From: Xiphias gladius
Lineage: Eukaryota > Chordata > Actinopteri > Istiophoriformes > Xiphiidae
Reading direction: 5' to 3'
Length of the DNA stretch: 64,000 nt
NCBI RefSeq assembly: GCF_016859285.1
Contig: NC_053413.1
Location: 21,692,939-21,756,938, forward strand
The position numbers were made by a program, and so were the translations under genes. How positions within the stretch are numbered: the first letter of the stretch is position 1; every line of letters begins with the position of its first letter. Under the pieces are notes generated by a model that did not search any database, was not told where the DNA came from, and saw only the letters and a list, made by a program, of their open reading frames with translations. Shown one piece after another: positions 34,701 to 44,900 of the stretch.

Positions 34701-37406
34701 AAACTATGTGTGTTTTATACAGTGTGAGCATTGCTAAAACAAAGACTGAAACAGATAAAACACTGGAAAGCAGTTGTACACATCAGATGTACACCCACAT
34801 AGCCTGCATCCATTGCCTAACTCTGAGATCCCACCTTTGCTCAAGCAGCGTTAGCACGGTCTCTCTCATCTTGTTCCGTGTATGCTGAGTTAGGGTCCCC
34901 TAGGCCAGGCCTACTCTAAAAATATCAGCCAAGGAAAGGAGGGCTGCCCCCTCTAGCTTGCTGGAGGAATCCCAGCAGAGGCTCTAAAACAGACCAGCTC
35001 AGATACGCGCAGACCGATTTAGCTCTGTCTCTGTGACAGTATGGGAGCTGTGGTCATCTTCCTTCTCCTCATATTGCTTCTCAAAGACCAAACATGAACC
35101 GTTTCATTTTTCTCTGTGTTCCTGTACAAGCAACCGGATCCTTTCTCTTTCAATGTAGCAGGTTGGTTTAGATTTAAACACACTCGTATTTAAGTTCATG
35201 CTGGATCATACCAAGGGTAAACAATAAGGGGAAAGGGGGGGAAAGGGACAAACTCTTTGCATAACATACTGTATTTAGCCTTCATACACAACAGGGTAAA
35301 GGCTTAATCTGATGAGGGAAAATATAAACCATGTGATCAGTAATCAGAATAAGTCTAATTATAGCAGAACTTCTTAATCAAGTGAAATAAAGAGGTTCGT
35401 GATCAGTTGATGACTAACCACGTCTCTGCCATCAATATCAATTTAAGGTTCGGCTAAAGAAAAAAATTATTTATGTAATTAGGTTTAACTCTTGACCGTC
35501 TTTAAAACCTATATGTATCCAAAACAAACTGAGTTAACCACTGCAGCCAGACACCTACTGTTAGCCTTTCAACAGTTTGAATGAAGAAGTTGACTTTTAA
35601 GGCACCAGTAACCTGTTGCACAAATGAAACACAAGTTTGATCAGATAGTTTAAAGTCATTACTACTAACTGCTACATTTTAACGAGCTGGTTTTAGTCTT
35701 AAATCAAAATGAGCTTAATTTATTCTATCCCTTGCACTGTCATTAAGTGGCATGCCTATATGCAAAAAGTGTCTGCATCTCGCTGGAAGACTCTATTCAT
35801 TTTAAGTTCTGCACCTGCTGATGCAGCCACAAACCTAACAGATGCAGAAGAAAACGCTTTCCTGATTTGAAAGAAAAACCTGTCCACTTCGACAAATAAG
35901 GAGAATGCTCATAGGTTTTAGTATCAACAGGATCAAGGATCTGAACTTGGTGGTGCGTAAAGATGTGACAAATCAGATTCACATAGGACACCTCATCACC
36001 AAAACATCTCAATGACTATACCCAACCCAAAGCTATCCTGCGGGTTTGGTATTTGAACTGGTGACATTTCTAACAATCCTGTCAAGTCCAGGCTACAGCC
36101 AGTATCCACTCATACCTAGTCCTAAGTAACAATCAGAGTCTTAGAATCAGCAAAACAATGGGCTGAAAGATTCCAAGACAGTGGTTCATTCAGCAACAAT
36201 AAAACGGTGCCTTATAATGCTTGCAGCAGAGACAGATTACTAACATGGACGAAAACAAGAATTCAGGTTCAAAATGAGTAATGGTCGTCATAAATAGTTC
36301 AGCTACTGGGACTCTTTTACAGTACCACTAGCGACACTGAAACTTGTACACAAGCATAATTCAGTTTTACGCTCATCCCAATCACTTGTAATGGCCACTT
36401 AGCTAATAAAAAGAGCAACATTTTGAACCATATAAATGTTACAAACTTAAACTAACTACATCTGTGAATTTCTGAAGTGCTGAGACGTGGTTCACAGGTC
36501 TGTCAAATGTAAAAGACAGTTTGTTGTTGGAGAGTAGCTAACAAGTGGCCAGTTAGATATCAACTTTCGCATTAGCAGGCTAGCCTAGCTGACGTGACCC
36601 AACGGTTAAATGACACATCGTTGAAATCACTGCCAGGCAAGCAATCAGTGGGGATCAAATGTGTGAATTACTTTTGTTTCGTATGATTGTGAAGAACAAA
36701 AAAAGTTGTCCGGGACACGTTTACATATTTTACTGAGTATATACAGCTAACGGAACGACAGGTTAGCCTAATGTTGCTGAAAACTATAGTTTATTAACGT
36801 TACAATGTACATTAGTTAGCCAAGTTTGTCATCCAAGCTGTCAGTCACTTTAGCAGCTTTACATGACAAAGTGTCTGAAAGAGGTGTGTCGGGATGGACG
36901 CTTCATTTTCTCGCTAAAAAGAAAAAAAGGAGTTAATGTACTTCCATATAACGTCCGGATTATGAGCGGTAATCGTTTCAGGGAACAGGATGAGCCCCAA
37001 GGAAACAACAGTTTACTGTTGCTAACACTACAACAGGAGAATAGAAGCTCATACTGCAAACACGGTGCTCACTTTAATTCCGTTTTACAACCACAGGCAG
37101 TTGCCCCACATTCTTCCACCACTTTGCTAGGTGTTGTCATTAGTGGCAGGCCGTCAAAAAGCACGCCACGCCGGCTTATCCACGTCACTACAGTGCGAGG
37201 ATACAGCGGCCCGTCTCGTCCCTGGCTAACTTAAAATGGCGGTGAATGCTAGCTAGCTCGCTAGCAACGAAATTGGCTTGAGGGAGTGTGAAATCGTTTC
37301 AACCAGGCAATGCTCCCAGCTCCGATCAAGAAATTTTCATTCACCTACCTTTAAATCTGAGGTCGGAGGGAGGGTCGAGAATTAGGATCTGATCCAACTT
37401 TGACAT
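22564..37406 (-). CDS. vapa: VAPA, ER tail-anchored FFAT-motif receptor (complete, 246 aa)
   Basis: Six exons, in transcript order: 37406-37349, 31721-31569, 29317-29214, 27864-27784, 23660-23478, 22725-22564. Together they make 741 bases and 246 residues (human VAPA has 249). VAPA sits in the ER membrane and recruits lipid-transfer and tethering proteins at contact sites. Residues about 6-125 form the MSP domain. Pro56 (in YCVRPNSG), Lys87 and Met89 (in HKFMVQ), the positions known from VAPB for structural integrity and FFAT binding, are all present. A linker rich in Ala and Thr (133-162) leads to a coiled coil (about 165-195) and a C-terminal membrane anchor (about 225-246) with GFFLG. Vapb is the alternative. 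The flanking rab31 and ralbp1 and the tail sequence favour vapa. Confidence 0.95.
22726..23477 (-). other. vapa: vapa intron 5
   Basis: A 0.75 kb intron. The patch 22915-23080 ('tttacacctgttctt', 'gatctgcatctggatac', 'cacatcggattgg') looks like an interspersed repeat of the same general kind as 6540-6770. No coding segment was seen. Confidence 0.6.
23478..23660 (-). CDS. vapa: vapa exon 5
   Basis: 61 codons, acceptor 'tggggcag', donor 'gtcagatg'. It encodes the poorly conserved linker and the start of the coiled coil ([20 protein letters not shown]). The linker differs from mammals while the coiled coil keeps the heptad pattern. Confidence 0.92.
25120..25139. repeat. (GA)n microsatellite
   Basis: About ten AG/GA units. 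Confidence 0.95.
25575..25885 (-). repeat. Dispersed fish repeat, copy 3 (minus orientation)
   Basis: Read on the minus strand it begins 'ctagggctgcagctgatta', passes through 'catcttcaaatgtcttgtt' and 'aacccaaagatattcag', and ends near 'gaacctggaacc'. This is the best-preserved copy in the window and the one used to recognise the others. Confidence 0.6.
27784..27864 (-). CDS. vapa: vapa exon 4
   Basis: 27 codons in phase 0, acceptor 'tccaccag', donor 'gtaagcgg'. It encodes [20 protein letters not shown], the last strand of the MSP domain. Confidence 0.94.
27865..29213 (-). other. vapa: vapa intron 3
   Basis: A 1.35 kb AT-rich intron with a short CA tract near 27931-27945. Nothing else was recognised. 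Confidence 0.7.
29214..29317 (-). CDS. vapa: vapa exon 3
   Basis: Acceptor 'ttcacag', donor 'gtaagtga'. It encodes [19 protein letters not shown] and [14 protein letters not shown], including the FFAT-contacting Lys87 and Met89. A miniature transposon ends only 20 bases beyond its acceptor (see 29341-29466). Confidence 0.96.
29318..31568 (-). other. vapa: vapa intron 2
   Basis: A 2.25 kb intron. Its 3' end (next to exon 3) carries the Tc1-type miniature element at 29341-29466. The rest shows no gene or repeat that I recognise. Confidence 0.7.
29341..29466. mobile_element. Tc1/mariner-type miniature element
   Basis: Terminal inverted repeats: the left end 'cagttaggtccataagtatt' matches the reverse complement of the right end 'caggtaggtccataaatctt'. 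The element is flanked by TA on both sides (29339-29340 and 29467-29468), the target-site duplication of Tc1/mariner elements. The 'cagttaggtccataa' end and the following 'gacacaatttatg' are typical of an abundant fish family. It is 126 bases and non-coding. Confidence 0.85.
31569..31721 (-). CDS. vapa: vapa exon 2
   Basis: The acceptor CAG lies just right of 31721 and the donor 'gtaagttt' at 31568-31561. It encodes the core of the MSP domain, with [17 protein letters not shown] and the VAP signature [14 protein letters not shown]. Pro56 lies in it. Confidence 0.96.
33266..33392. mobile_element. Tc1/mariner-type miniature element, second family
   Basis: The left end 'cagggcactcagaaagcatt' matches the reverse complement of the right end 'caatgcattcagaaggtagt', and TA flanks both sides (33264-33265 and 33393-33394). 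The 'attcagacccct' core is typical of a common fish element. It lies in vapa intron 1 and is non-coding. Confidence 0.75.
33765..33787. repeat. Poly-A run
   Basis: About 23 consecutive A on the plus strand, with no retroposon body recognised beside it. Confidence 0.9.
37349..37406 (-). CDS. vapa: vapa exon 1, start codon
   Basis: ATG is at 37406-37404 on the minus strand. It encodes the family's N-terminus ([19 protein letters not shown]), then one base of a split Gly codon before the donor 'gtaggtga'. The short open frame overlapping it in another phase is not the gene. The start is preceded directly by an A-rich tract, with A at -3. Confidence 0.93.
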
Positions 37407-37640
37407 TTTTTTTTTTATTTTTTTTTTTTTTTTCTAGCTGAGGGGGTGCACTTGCTTTCTGTATCGGGGAGTTACTGACAAGTGGAAGTACCGGATCCCC
37501 TGCCACCACTGAGTCAAACGCTGACTGAGCTCTGCGAACGAGCATGTGGGTACAAATACTTGAACGCGCGGGTGCACGACGCTGCTGCGCGCCCTCGTGG
37601 TTCAGCGACTGATGTGATAATGGTAGTACAGTGAATCAGT
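37407..37640 (-). promoter_or_regulatory. vapa: vapa 5' UTR and promoter region (inferred)
   Basis: Immediately upstream of the vapa ATG is an A-rich leader (T-rich on plus, 37407-37434), then a CpG-dense patch at about 37560-37610 ('aacgcgcgggtgcacgacg', 'ctgcgcgccctcg'). This is the usual setting of a CpG promoter for a broadly expressed gene. No TATA box is evident. Confidence 0.5.
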
Positions 37641-39695
37641 TATACTGCGGAGGAAAAAAAAAAAACCCTATAAAAGGATTTGATCCTTTCTAGTTATCTT
37701 AACTGTATTTAGTATCGAAGAACTGCAGCCTCCTTGTTTATTTATAGACTTTTTTTTTTCCAGTACTACCCAGGGGCCCCAAATCCCCAGGTTTTACTCC
37801 ATATAATTTGGGTCTACATGATTTGATTAATTAATAATTTCTGAGAAACTTGCATCACTTAATTAGCATATCAACTCTGTTTTTTTTTTCTCTGTGTCAA
37901 GTAATTCACATACAGAAAACAGAAAAAAGGTCGCACTACTCCATCACAGGAGAACTGTGAGGCTGCGACCAACAATTATCTGTACTCTCGATAACTCTGA
38001 CAATAATTTTCTTCAATAATCAATTAATTGTTTAGTGTATTAAATGTCAAAACACAGTGAAATATGCCCCTCATTATTCCCTGAAGTCCAAGTTAACACA
38101 TTCATATTTCCCCATTTTGTCTGACAGTCATAAACCCAAAAGATTTTGAGTTTATAATCACATAAAAACTGGAAAACGAATTAACTTTCTGTCAGTCGAT
38201 TATATAGCTAATCATTTAAAGGCATAAAATATAAATGTGATTTATTTACCTGAAGTTACTTACAGTGTCAAAAGCACGATTTACCACTTTCTTGTTCATT
38301 AAAGTAATATATTTAGTTGAATAGGTTCTTTTCTATTCCATCTCTCCCACACTTAACTATTATTAACACTGTGTACCCTCTCATAAGAACAAGAGACATG
38401 CTGTCAATCAGAACATTATTTGCATACACTCTTCAAAGGCACACATTATGCTGAAATTGCTCACAAAGACTTCCTTTTTTAGAAATTAGAAATGTAGGTG
38501 TAGGACTTGACAGAGCCAGATAAACAAAGAGTATACAGAGAAATATATTTTTCATTTGTGTGACTTCGAGGACTCCCATTAGAGTTGGAAACATAGAGCA
38601 TACTGTGTATCAATTATCATTGCTGAGCAGGTCAAACTATAAGATCAGTTTCAGATTTGTCTCGACTGTAGTCATAGACAATGAAACAGGTTTGATGGCC
38701 ATTTCTGAATGCTAAAGCCAAAAGTGAAAAGCCTCAAGAGACAGTCTGTCTAATGGTCGCTAGAGGCTGGCAGCAAAAAAAAAAACAAATTGACTGTAAT
38801 GAAGCAGAAGGGAAAATTCCAAAAAGTTTTTCTCCCCAGCTTGTGATGCTGTTAATGTGAGTTTGAGCCTTTAAAGGAATAAAATGTAAAGGAAAAGAAA
38901 ATGAGAGGTAAATTGTTATTGGGGAGGAGTCCTGGTGTTTATAACAGTGTTTCCGCACTTTGTCCTATTAATATCTCACTTTACCCTCTCAGACACCACT
39001 GACAAACGTGGCTACCATTAAACCCATCTTCGTGACAGGAAGTGTAGACCTCCCCTCTGTAAGCTGCTGAGGGGGTAATCCACTGCAGTGCACTGAACAA
39101 GACCCTTTGGAATGCTCCATTCTGCATGTGATTTGTGCTGTTCACAGCTTTTCAAAAGGTCATGTTGAACACATGTGTGCAAAAACAACACAGGACTAAT
39201 TTGTTAAGTGTTTCCTATTTTGGGTTTAAAGCTAGAAGGCTGTAGGAAAGTGATATCACTTTTCCAAAGGAGGAGTTTCTTACATAGGGGCTAAAATGAG
39301 AGCAAAATTTTAAATTTAGGCTGTTTTGGGTGAAGTGGACAAAGCAAGGCATAGTTTTTACACATAATGTGGTTTGCAGTGACTGGACTAAAGGCCTTCT
39401 CCTATACTTTGCAACCAAATTGTGTCATTTTTGGTTTCTAGGGTGTCAAGGTGGCTAAGTGGAAATGAAGACCAAGTTTTCATGAGGCCAGGAAGTTAAT
39501 CCAAGTCATGACATTTGTTATTTGAGTCCCCTCTTCTCTCACTCGTCTTTCTGGTTTCTATCAACAAAACTTATGAAATCAGAGCAGCCTTATTTTAATC
39601 CTCTAAGAGTGCTCTGTTCTCTTTGATGCACATTTGAGAACACATATTTTTTCTAGTAACACAAAAACTAAACAGAAAAATAGAATAATTACTAC
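37641..39695. other. Intergenic between vapa promoter and rab31 3' end
   Basis: AT-rich. It contains dispersed repeat copy 4 (37955-38225). No open frame or RNA gene was recognised. Confidence 0.6.
37955..38225. repeat. Dispersed fish repeat, copy 4
   Basis: It begins 'gaggctgcgaccaacaatta' and contains 'tcaataatcaattaattgtt' and, near the end, 'ctgtcagtcgatta'. This is the same head-and-tail pattern as the family copies at 1299 and 25575. Confidence 0.5.
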
Positions 39696-41893
39696 TTTAT
39701 TACATTGATTAATATACAAAAGTTAATCTGGTCTACAGAGGATACAGGGAAGCATGACTAAGGCATACAGTATAAGGATTGCTGCAGGTAACTGGTAGTC
39801 TCAAAGTTGACAGTTAGTCAACTGCGTACAGTTAGTCTGTACCGATTTAGAATAGTAATCCATGCATTATTCTAGCAGTATGTATTTTTTAGCCATGTCA
39901 TACATTTGCTTAGAAACACATTAAAAAGGCACTTGTGTGGCAATGCATATATTATTTGTTGGAAATGGCAAATTGTAACCTTCAATAAAATGTATTTTCT
40001 CAATATGTCAATGTCTCTTGTACGCAGGTAATGTCATGCCAGATTGCATTGTTAAAAAATGCATTTTATGAAGTTTTTCTCAATCGGCTGGTAAAATTTG
40101 ATATACTGTGCTGTATATCTTACCCACTAAGCACCTCATAATTCAGTTTCAGTTAATCAGTGTCTTACATTTTGGTGGAAGATTGTAGAAATATGCTTGA
40201 CATTTGCTTGTAGTACAAGATCCCTGGTGGATCATATGTGAGACACATTTACCCATGGAAACCTAAGGATTAAAAAAAATATCGGATCACATCACATTTT
40301 GGCAGGAATGTACTGTATTTTTTTTTTTCTTCCAGTAAGCAAAGCCACGATGATTGGTAGATTTGTGAATGGAGTTTGGTTTGACTTTCCATACAGAGAA
40401 CAGTACCTATTGGCAAAATGAGACTATAATTCCATTAACCCACAAAAGTGGGTTAATGGAATTATAAAATTCTACTTTTTTTTTAACTGACAAAGTACAA
40501 ATGTAAACATGTTTTCTTTAAGCCACTGAAATGTGGAACTAAAATGCTGTTAAAGTAGGAAACCATGTTGTATCTATCGAAGTTAACTGTCATATCCATT
40601 TAAATCTTTTAACGAATACTACTGTTATGGTGTAATGGGACTGTTTAACATTTAAAAAGTAACTCCTAACTAATACTGTGGTCAATGTATGCAAAAGTGC
40701 TGTTATACATTTCAAGTGGTCAAATCCAAGGGCACTACAGCGACACACAAAATACATAATCTCGTTTTACACATTTGGGCTGTTTTGCAAGGCAAGAGTC
40801 AGGTCTATATTCCCACAGTTCTTTTAGAGTTTGGTTAGTATATACAACTCAACCTTTTTGGAAGTTAAACGGCTGTAGACACGTTTAGAGTAAAATGCAT
40901 GCAGGTCTTTTCTCTTCCCAACGGTGTAAACTTAAACCCTTTTCAGGTAAAAATACTTCTTATGTTTGGCAGTTGTATACAGTCATTCCCTGTAGTGAAA
41001 TCTCAGACAATATAACTCAGCATGTAGAAAACATTTTTAACAAATCACCATGTAAACAATTCTAGTATTGGTCACAGTGTTTCAACAGGGGGGTGTCATA
41101 CTCTAATTACAATTTAGGCCTCTAAGCTGTTCATTCTGCAGCATTACAGTTAAACCCTTACGCAGCAAGTCCGTGTGAAAACACATGACAAAGTGGAGTG
41201 TAAAGCCGCTCCATCTGAGCTATACAACTGAATGCTCGTCTACGGTTCGATCTTAACAACCTCTTATTCAAATATTCTAAAGGAATTCTATACAGGACTG
41301 ACACATACATGAACGTGAAAAGCTCCACGAAAAGGACAAGTGTAGTCTTGATGAGAATTCATATAAAAAAAACTTTCATTTATTGTGTGCCATCGAAGAG
41401 CCACAGTGCAATGACTGCAGTACAATGCAGTTGACTCTTGAAATGAAAGTGTGGTTGCATCTACAACCAAAACCCAGCTTTAATGAGCACATCAGCCACA
41501 TGACTTGTTATTAATTTGTGCTTAATTTTAAAGTTACTATAGATTGTGTGATAAAACTGCCCACTTGTAATGAGCTTTGTATCATGCCACAGAATCTGAA
41601 TGCAATTCAGGCAAAACACCACCTGAGGGGGACAAATTGAGGGCTTTCTGCTTCCTAACCTCATCAGACTTGAAACTGCTACAATTAAATGAAATAAACG
41701 TCCATTGACCCTTATAATACTGTTGGCAGGTTTTCTGTTTCACGTTGCAGGTGACCGCATGTTCAAGCTGACATCTCTCCGTCCACTGTCTTGTCTTTCC
41801 CTTGAGTAAGACATTGTGTGCATTGTGGACTATGTGCTGCGCTGGTGGGGTCCCTGGTGCTGAAGGAAGTAATCTCATCGGTTGCTGTTGGTG
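39696..41893 (-). other. rab31: rab31 3' untranslated region (extent inferred)
   Basis: It follows the rab31 stop at 41896-41894. Minus-strand AATAAA hexamers (TTTATT on plus) lie at 41379-41384 and 39696-39701, giving UTRs of about 0.5 or 2.2 kb. Mammalian RAB31 has a long 3' UTR, so the distal site is plausible. It contains a perfect hairpin (40425-40466). Confidence 0.45.
40425..40466. repeat. Perfect 19-bp inverted repeat with 4-base loop
   Basis: The arm 40425-40443 (tataattccattaacccac) is followed by AAAA and its exact reverse complement at 40448-40466. A stem this long and perfect, with so tight a loop, is unusual in this window. It probably lies in the rab31 3' UTR. Confidence 0.92.
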
Positions 41894-41991
41894 CTAGCAG
41901 CATCTCCTGGTGGACAAAGAGGGCTGCCGGGTGAGTTTAAAGGACTCGTTGCTGTCCACCTCAGGATTTTCCAGGGGCGGAATCTGTTTAC
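41894..41991 (-). CDS. rab31: rab31 exon 7 and stop
   Basis: Acceptor 'ctgtctttag', stop TAG at 41896-41894. It encodes the hypervariable tail, beginning KQIPPLENPE and ending SFKLTRQPSLSTRRCC, with the double-cysteine prenylation motif. Confidence 0.93.
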
Positions 41992-44900
41992 CTAAAGACA
42001 GCACAGAGTAATTTACAGAGCAGTCATGCCATGTTATTTGTCAGTGCATTGTCATTATCCTTACTACCATTACTATCATCCATAAAATAAAAAAAATATA
42101 CTTCCAAACTTACAAGATTAAAATGCATAAATCAATAAATAAATAAACAAATGTCAAAAATGCGTTGTACTTATTGTAACAGCCCTTTGAGGTTTCAACT
42201 GTGCAGAATAATGTATGTGCTGAAGGGGAAAGTTACTTTTTTGTTGAAAAACCGTGTCAGATACAAATCATTATTCCAAGCGGAGCAATTTTATATGTCC
42301 TAAAACTTGTTTAGTTTCCTTAACAGAAACCCAGCCTTACAAATTGTAGGTGTAGGATTTTGAAGAAATGGGCATTAGGGAGGCAGAGTGGAAAGACAGT
42401 ACTCAGTTGTATCGAGGGAAATGTGGGGTCCAGTATTTCTAAAACTGGGGCCACACTAGAGGCAAAAGTCAGGACATCTTTGTGTCTGCCGCTTCCATTT
42501 CGACAGTTGTTTGTTTGTTTGTTTTTTTTCAAACCTGTTTTCTAAAAAGCCCCCCAACAAAGAGGCATGGAACCTACTGATTTTCTGAAAGAGCTCCTCA
42601 ACGTTGACAGCATTTCTGGCACTAGTCTCGATGAAAATAGCTGCAATTGATTCAGCAAACTCCTTAGCTTCTTTCATAGGAACTTCCCTGTAAAAGAAAA
42701 GGACACTAAACTCAGAGTGGAGTTCACAGTTAAAGGTTCCGTGGAACATCAAATTTTTTTCTCTAACTAGTTTGCTCTGGAAGACTGAAACTCTACCAAA
42801 AGGGTGCTGTTCTTGCCGCTCGCTGCATGACAATTCAAAAAAGGTTCTTAAAACAAACTTTGCAGTTTCCCTTCATTGATATTAGTGTAGTGTAAGCAAA
42901 CAGAAAAAATAATGCCCAACAGGAGCCTGCATACAAATCCACTACTGTGCTTCTGTTTAAACTCACTGAGAATTTAAGCTGGCCAGCAGGGCCAATACTC
43001 AAAAACAGTAGAGAAAAAAAAAAACCACTCCTTAGGCAAAACAGTCAAAGATGATTGTCTCAAAAAGATACTGGAAAGTGCGTTGGGTGACTTTTATCAA
43101 TGTGTTGCAAGGGTTGAATTAGATACTGCATACTGCAGTCCAAAGTTTCCAACAGAATTTAAAAAAATGTTGGTTAAAATAAAATAATATGAAATTACAT
43201 GTGTGTTTGTATGTTGTTTTTCTTAACTATATTTTGTTTCATTTGTCTTTGTTTAGTTTTTTATATTCTGTTTTATTGTTTCTGTATGGTCTGACTGTTG
43301 CTTTTGAACGTGTGTGTGTGTGTGTGTTAATGCTTTATCAATATTGTGGCAAAAAACACATTGAACTTAATATTTTCTGATTAATGAAGCCCCTGAGTGT
43401 GTACAGAACAAATTACAGCCAGTGACAGTTACAGCGCACCAAATAATTTTGCTCCTAGAGCCTCAACTGATTTGTGCCTCCATGCCTTGTTGCAGTCGTC
43501 TTATAGTCTCATTAACGATTATCATGAGCATGTACTCAACATAAGCTACATAACAGGTATAACAAGAAGGTGACTTTGTTTGTTTTGTTTTTTTTACAAC
43601 AATGAGGCCACCTCGTTCGCTAAACCTGGAAGAGTTTGCTGTGTGGAACGCCTTAAAGGAAGTGATGCAGTCGAACACGAGTCCTAACTGAGACTGTAGT
43701 CCATGTGTGGGAGCAAATAATGAAGCAACAAAGAAGAAAAATTACATTTTCACTGAACAGGAAGGAAGCTCATCTTTTAGATTCAATTAGCCTTATAGTA
43801 TCTAATAGCTAGTAGTGTGTAAAGCGCCTCTTTAATGTACATAGCGTCACTTACATTTCCCTATAAAGCAGCTGTTTTTTTTTCTTTTGATAAAATATCA
43901 AAGAGAAGAGAAAATGGCCCACCTGATGTCTCCTAAATCATTCTTGTTTCCTGCTATGGCTACAACAATGTCCTCTGGACCGTGTTCCTTCAGCTCCTTC
44001 ACCCACTTCTTCAGTGTCTGGAAAGAGTCCTGGACAACGAGAGCGCATCGTGGTCAACTCTGGGATAGGTACTTTATGAGAATGTGCCCCACATTCTCTT
44101 CAAGTCGTGTCACATATTCATTGCATTAGGTGGTGCCTTTCAGACAAGTTTCCATTAACAGACCAGGAAAGAATGGCATTTGTAGGTTATGGAAGCAAAG
44201 CATCCCAGAGGGATGGAAAAGTAATTGAATTTTACGTCAGGCTCTTAGTCTGAAAGCGGCTTCTTCAGTTACACACATTTAATACACCAGTGAGTTGCTG
44301 AACAGTACAGCAGCTCCGCTGGTTCAGTTAAGGGTGAAGGGCGTTGCTCAAGAAGACTTCACCAATAGTTAGTTAAGGGGGAAAAAAAAGGTTGTTCATT
44401 ATTCATTTTGGCTCCTGGGACTCTGCCAACAGCTTCTGAACCTTTAAGCCACTGACCATGTCACCCCCCCCCCCAAAACCCAGGTTTAAATTATTGTCAG
44501 TCCACTGATTTAGACATGATGAGTGTTGTGTTATTCTTACCAGTTTAGTTATGTCATAGACAATAACTGCTGCAGCCGATCCTCGATAGTACATCGGAGC
44601 TAATGAGTGAAACTAAAAAAGAAATCACATTTAAAGCAGTTTATTACACCGAACCTTATTTCTATAGCAGAGTCATACAGCAATATCACCCCAGGTGCAT
44701 TAAAAAAATTACCTCAAAAACACTCCATGTCGCTTATAACTAAAATAATGTCACATGTGAAACCGACTCACAAGACTAAAAATGTTGTTCCATCATCTTC
44801 ATTTTAAATGCTGTATAGTTGTTGTCACTTAAATATATACTATATATGTTTCAATTTTGTATTTATAATTCTTGACCTTTGCAGTACTCGTTTTTTCTCT

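Larger units (their letters stand above)
31722..37348 (-). other. vapa: vapa intron 1 (5.6 kb)
   Basis: It holds a second Tc1-type miniature element (33266-33392), a long poly-A run (33765-33787) and a G-rich run (35228-35247). Near its 5' end is a CpG-bearing promoter-proximal stretch (about 37130-37330) with a plus-strand AAAATGGCGG at 37233-37242. No exon was found. Confidence 0.65.

Noticed and set aside
36863-37234. 123-codon plus-strand open frame near the vapa promoter
   Set aside because: It matches nothing known and lies in CpG-rich promoter-proximal intron. No splice or start context supports it.
40425-40466. Hairpin as a microRNA precursor
   Set aside because: At 42 bases it is too short, and the flanks do not extend the stem.
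42456-42577. Read-through of rab31 exon 6 as an alternative C-terminus
   Set aside because: It lacks a prenylation motif and any resemblance to Rab tails. Exon 7 gives a full Rab31 end.
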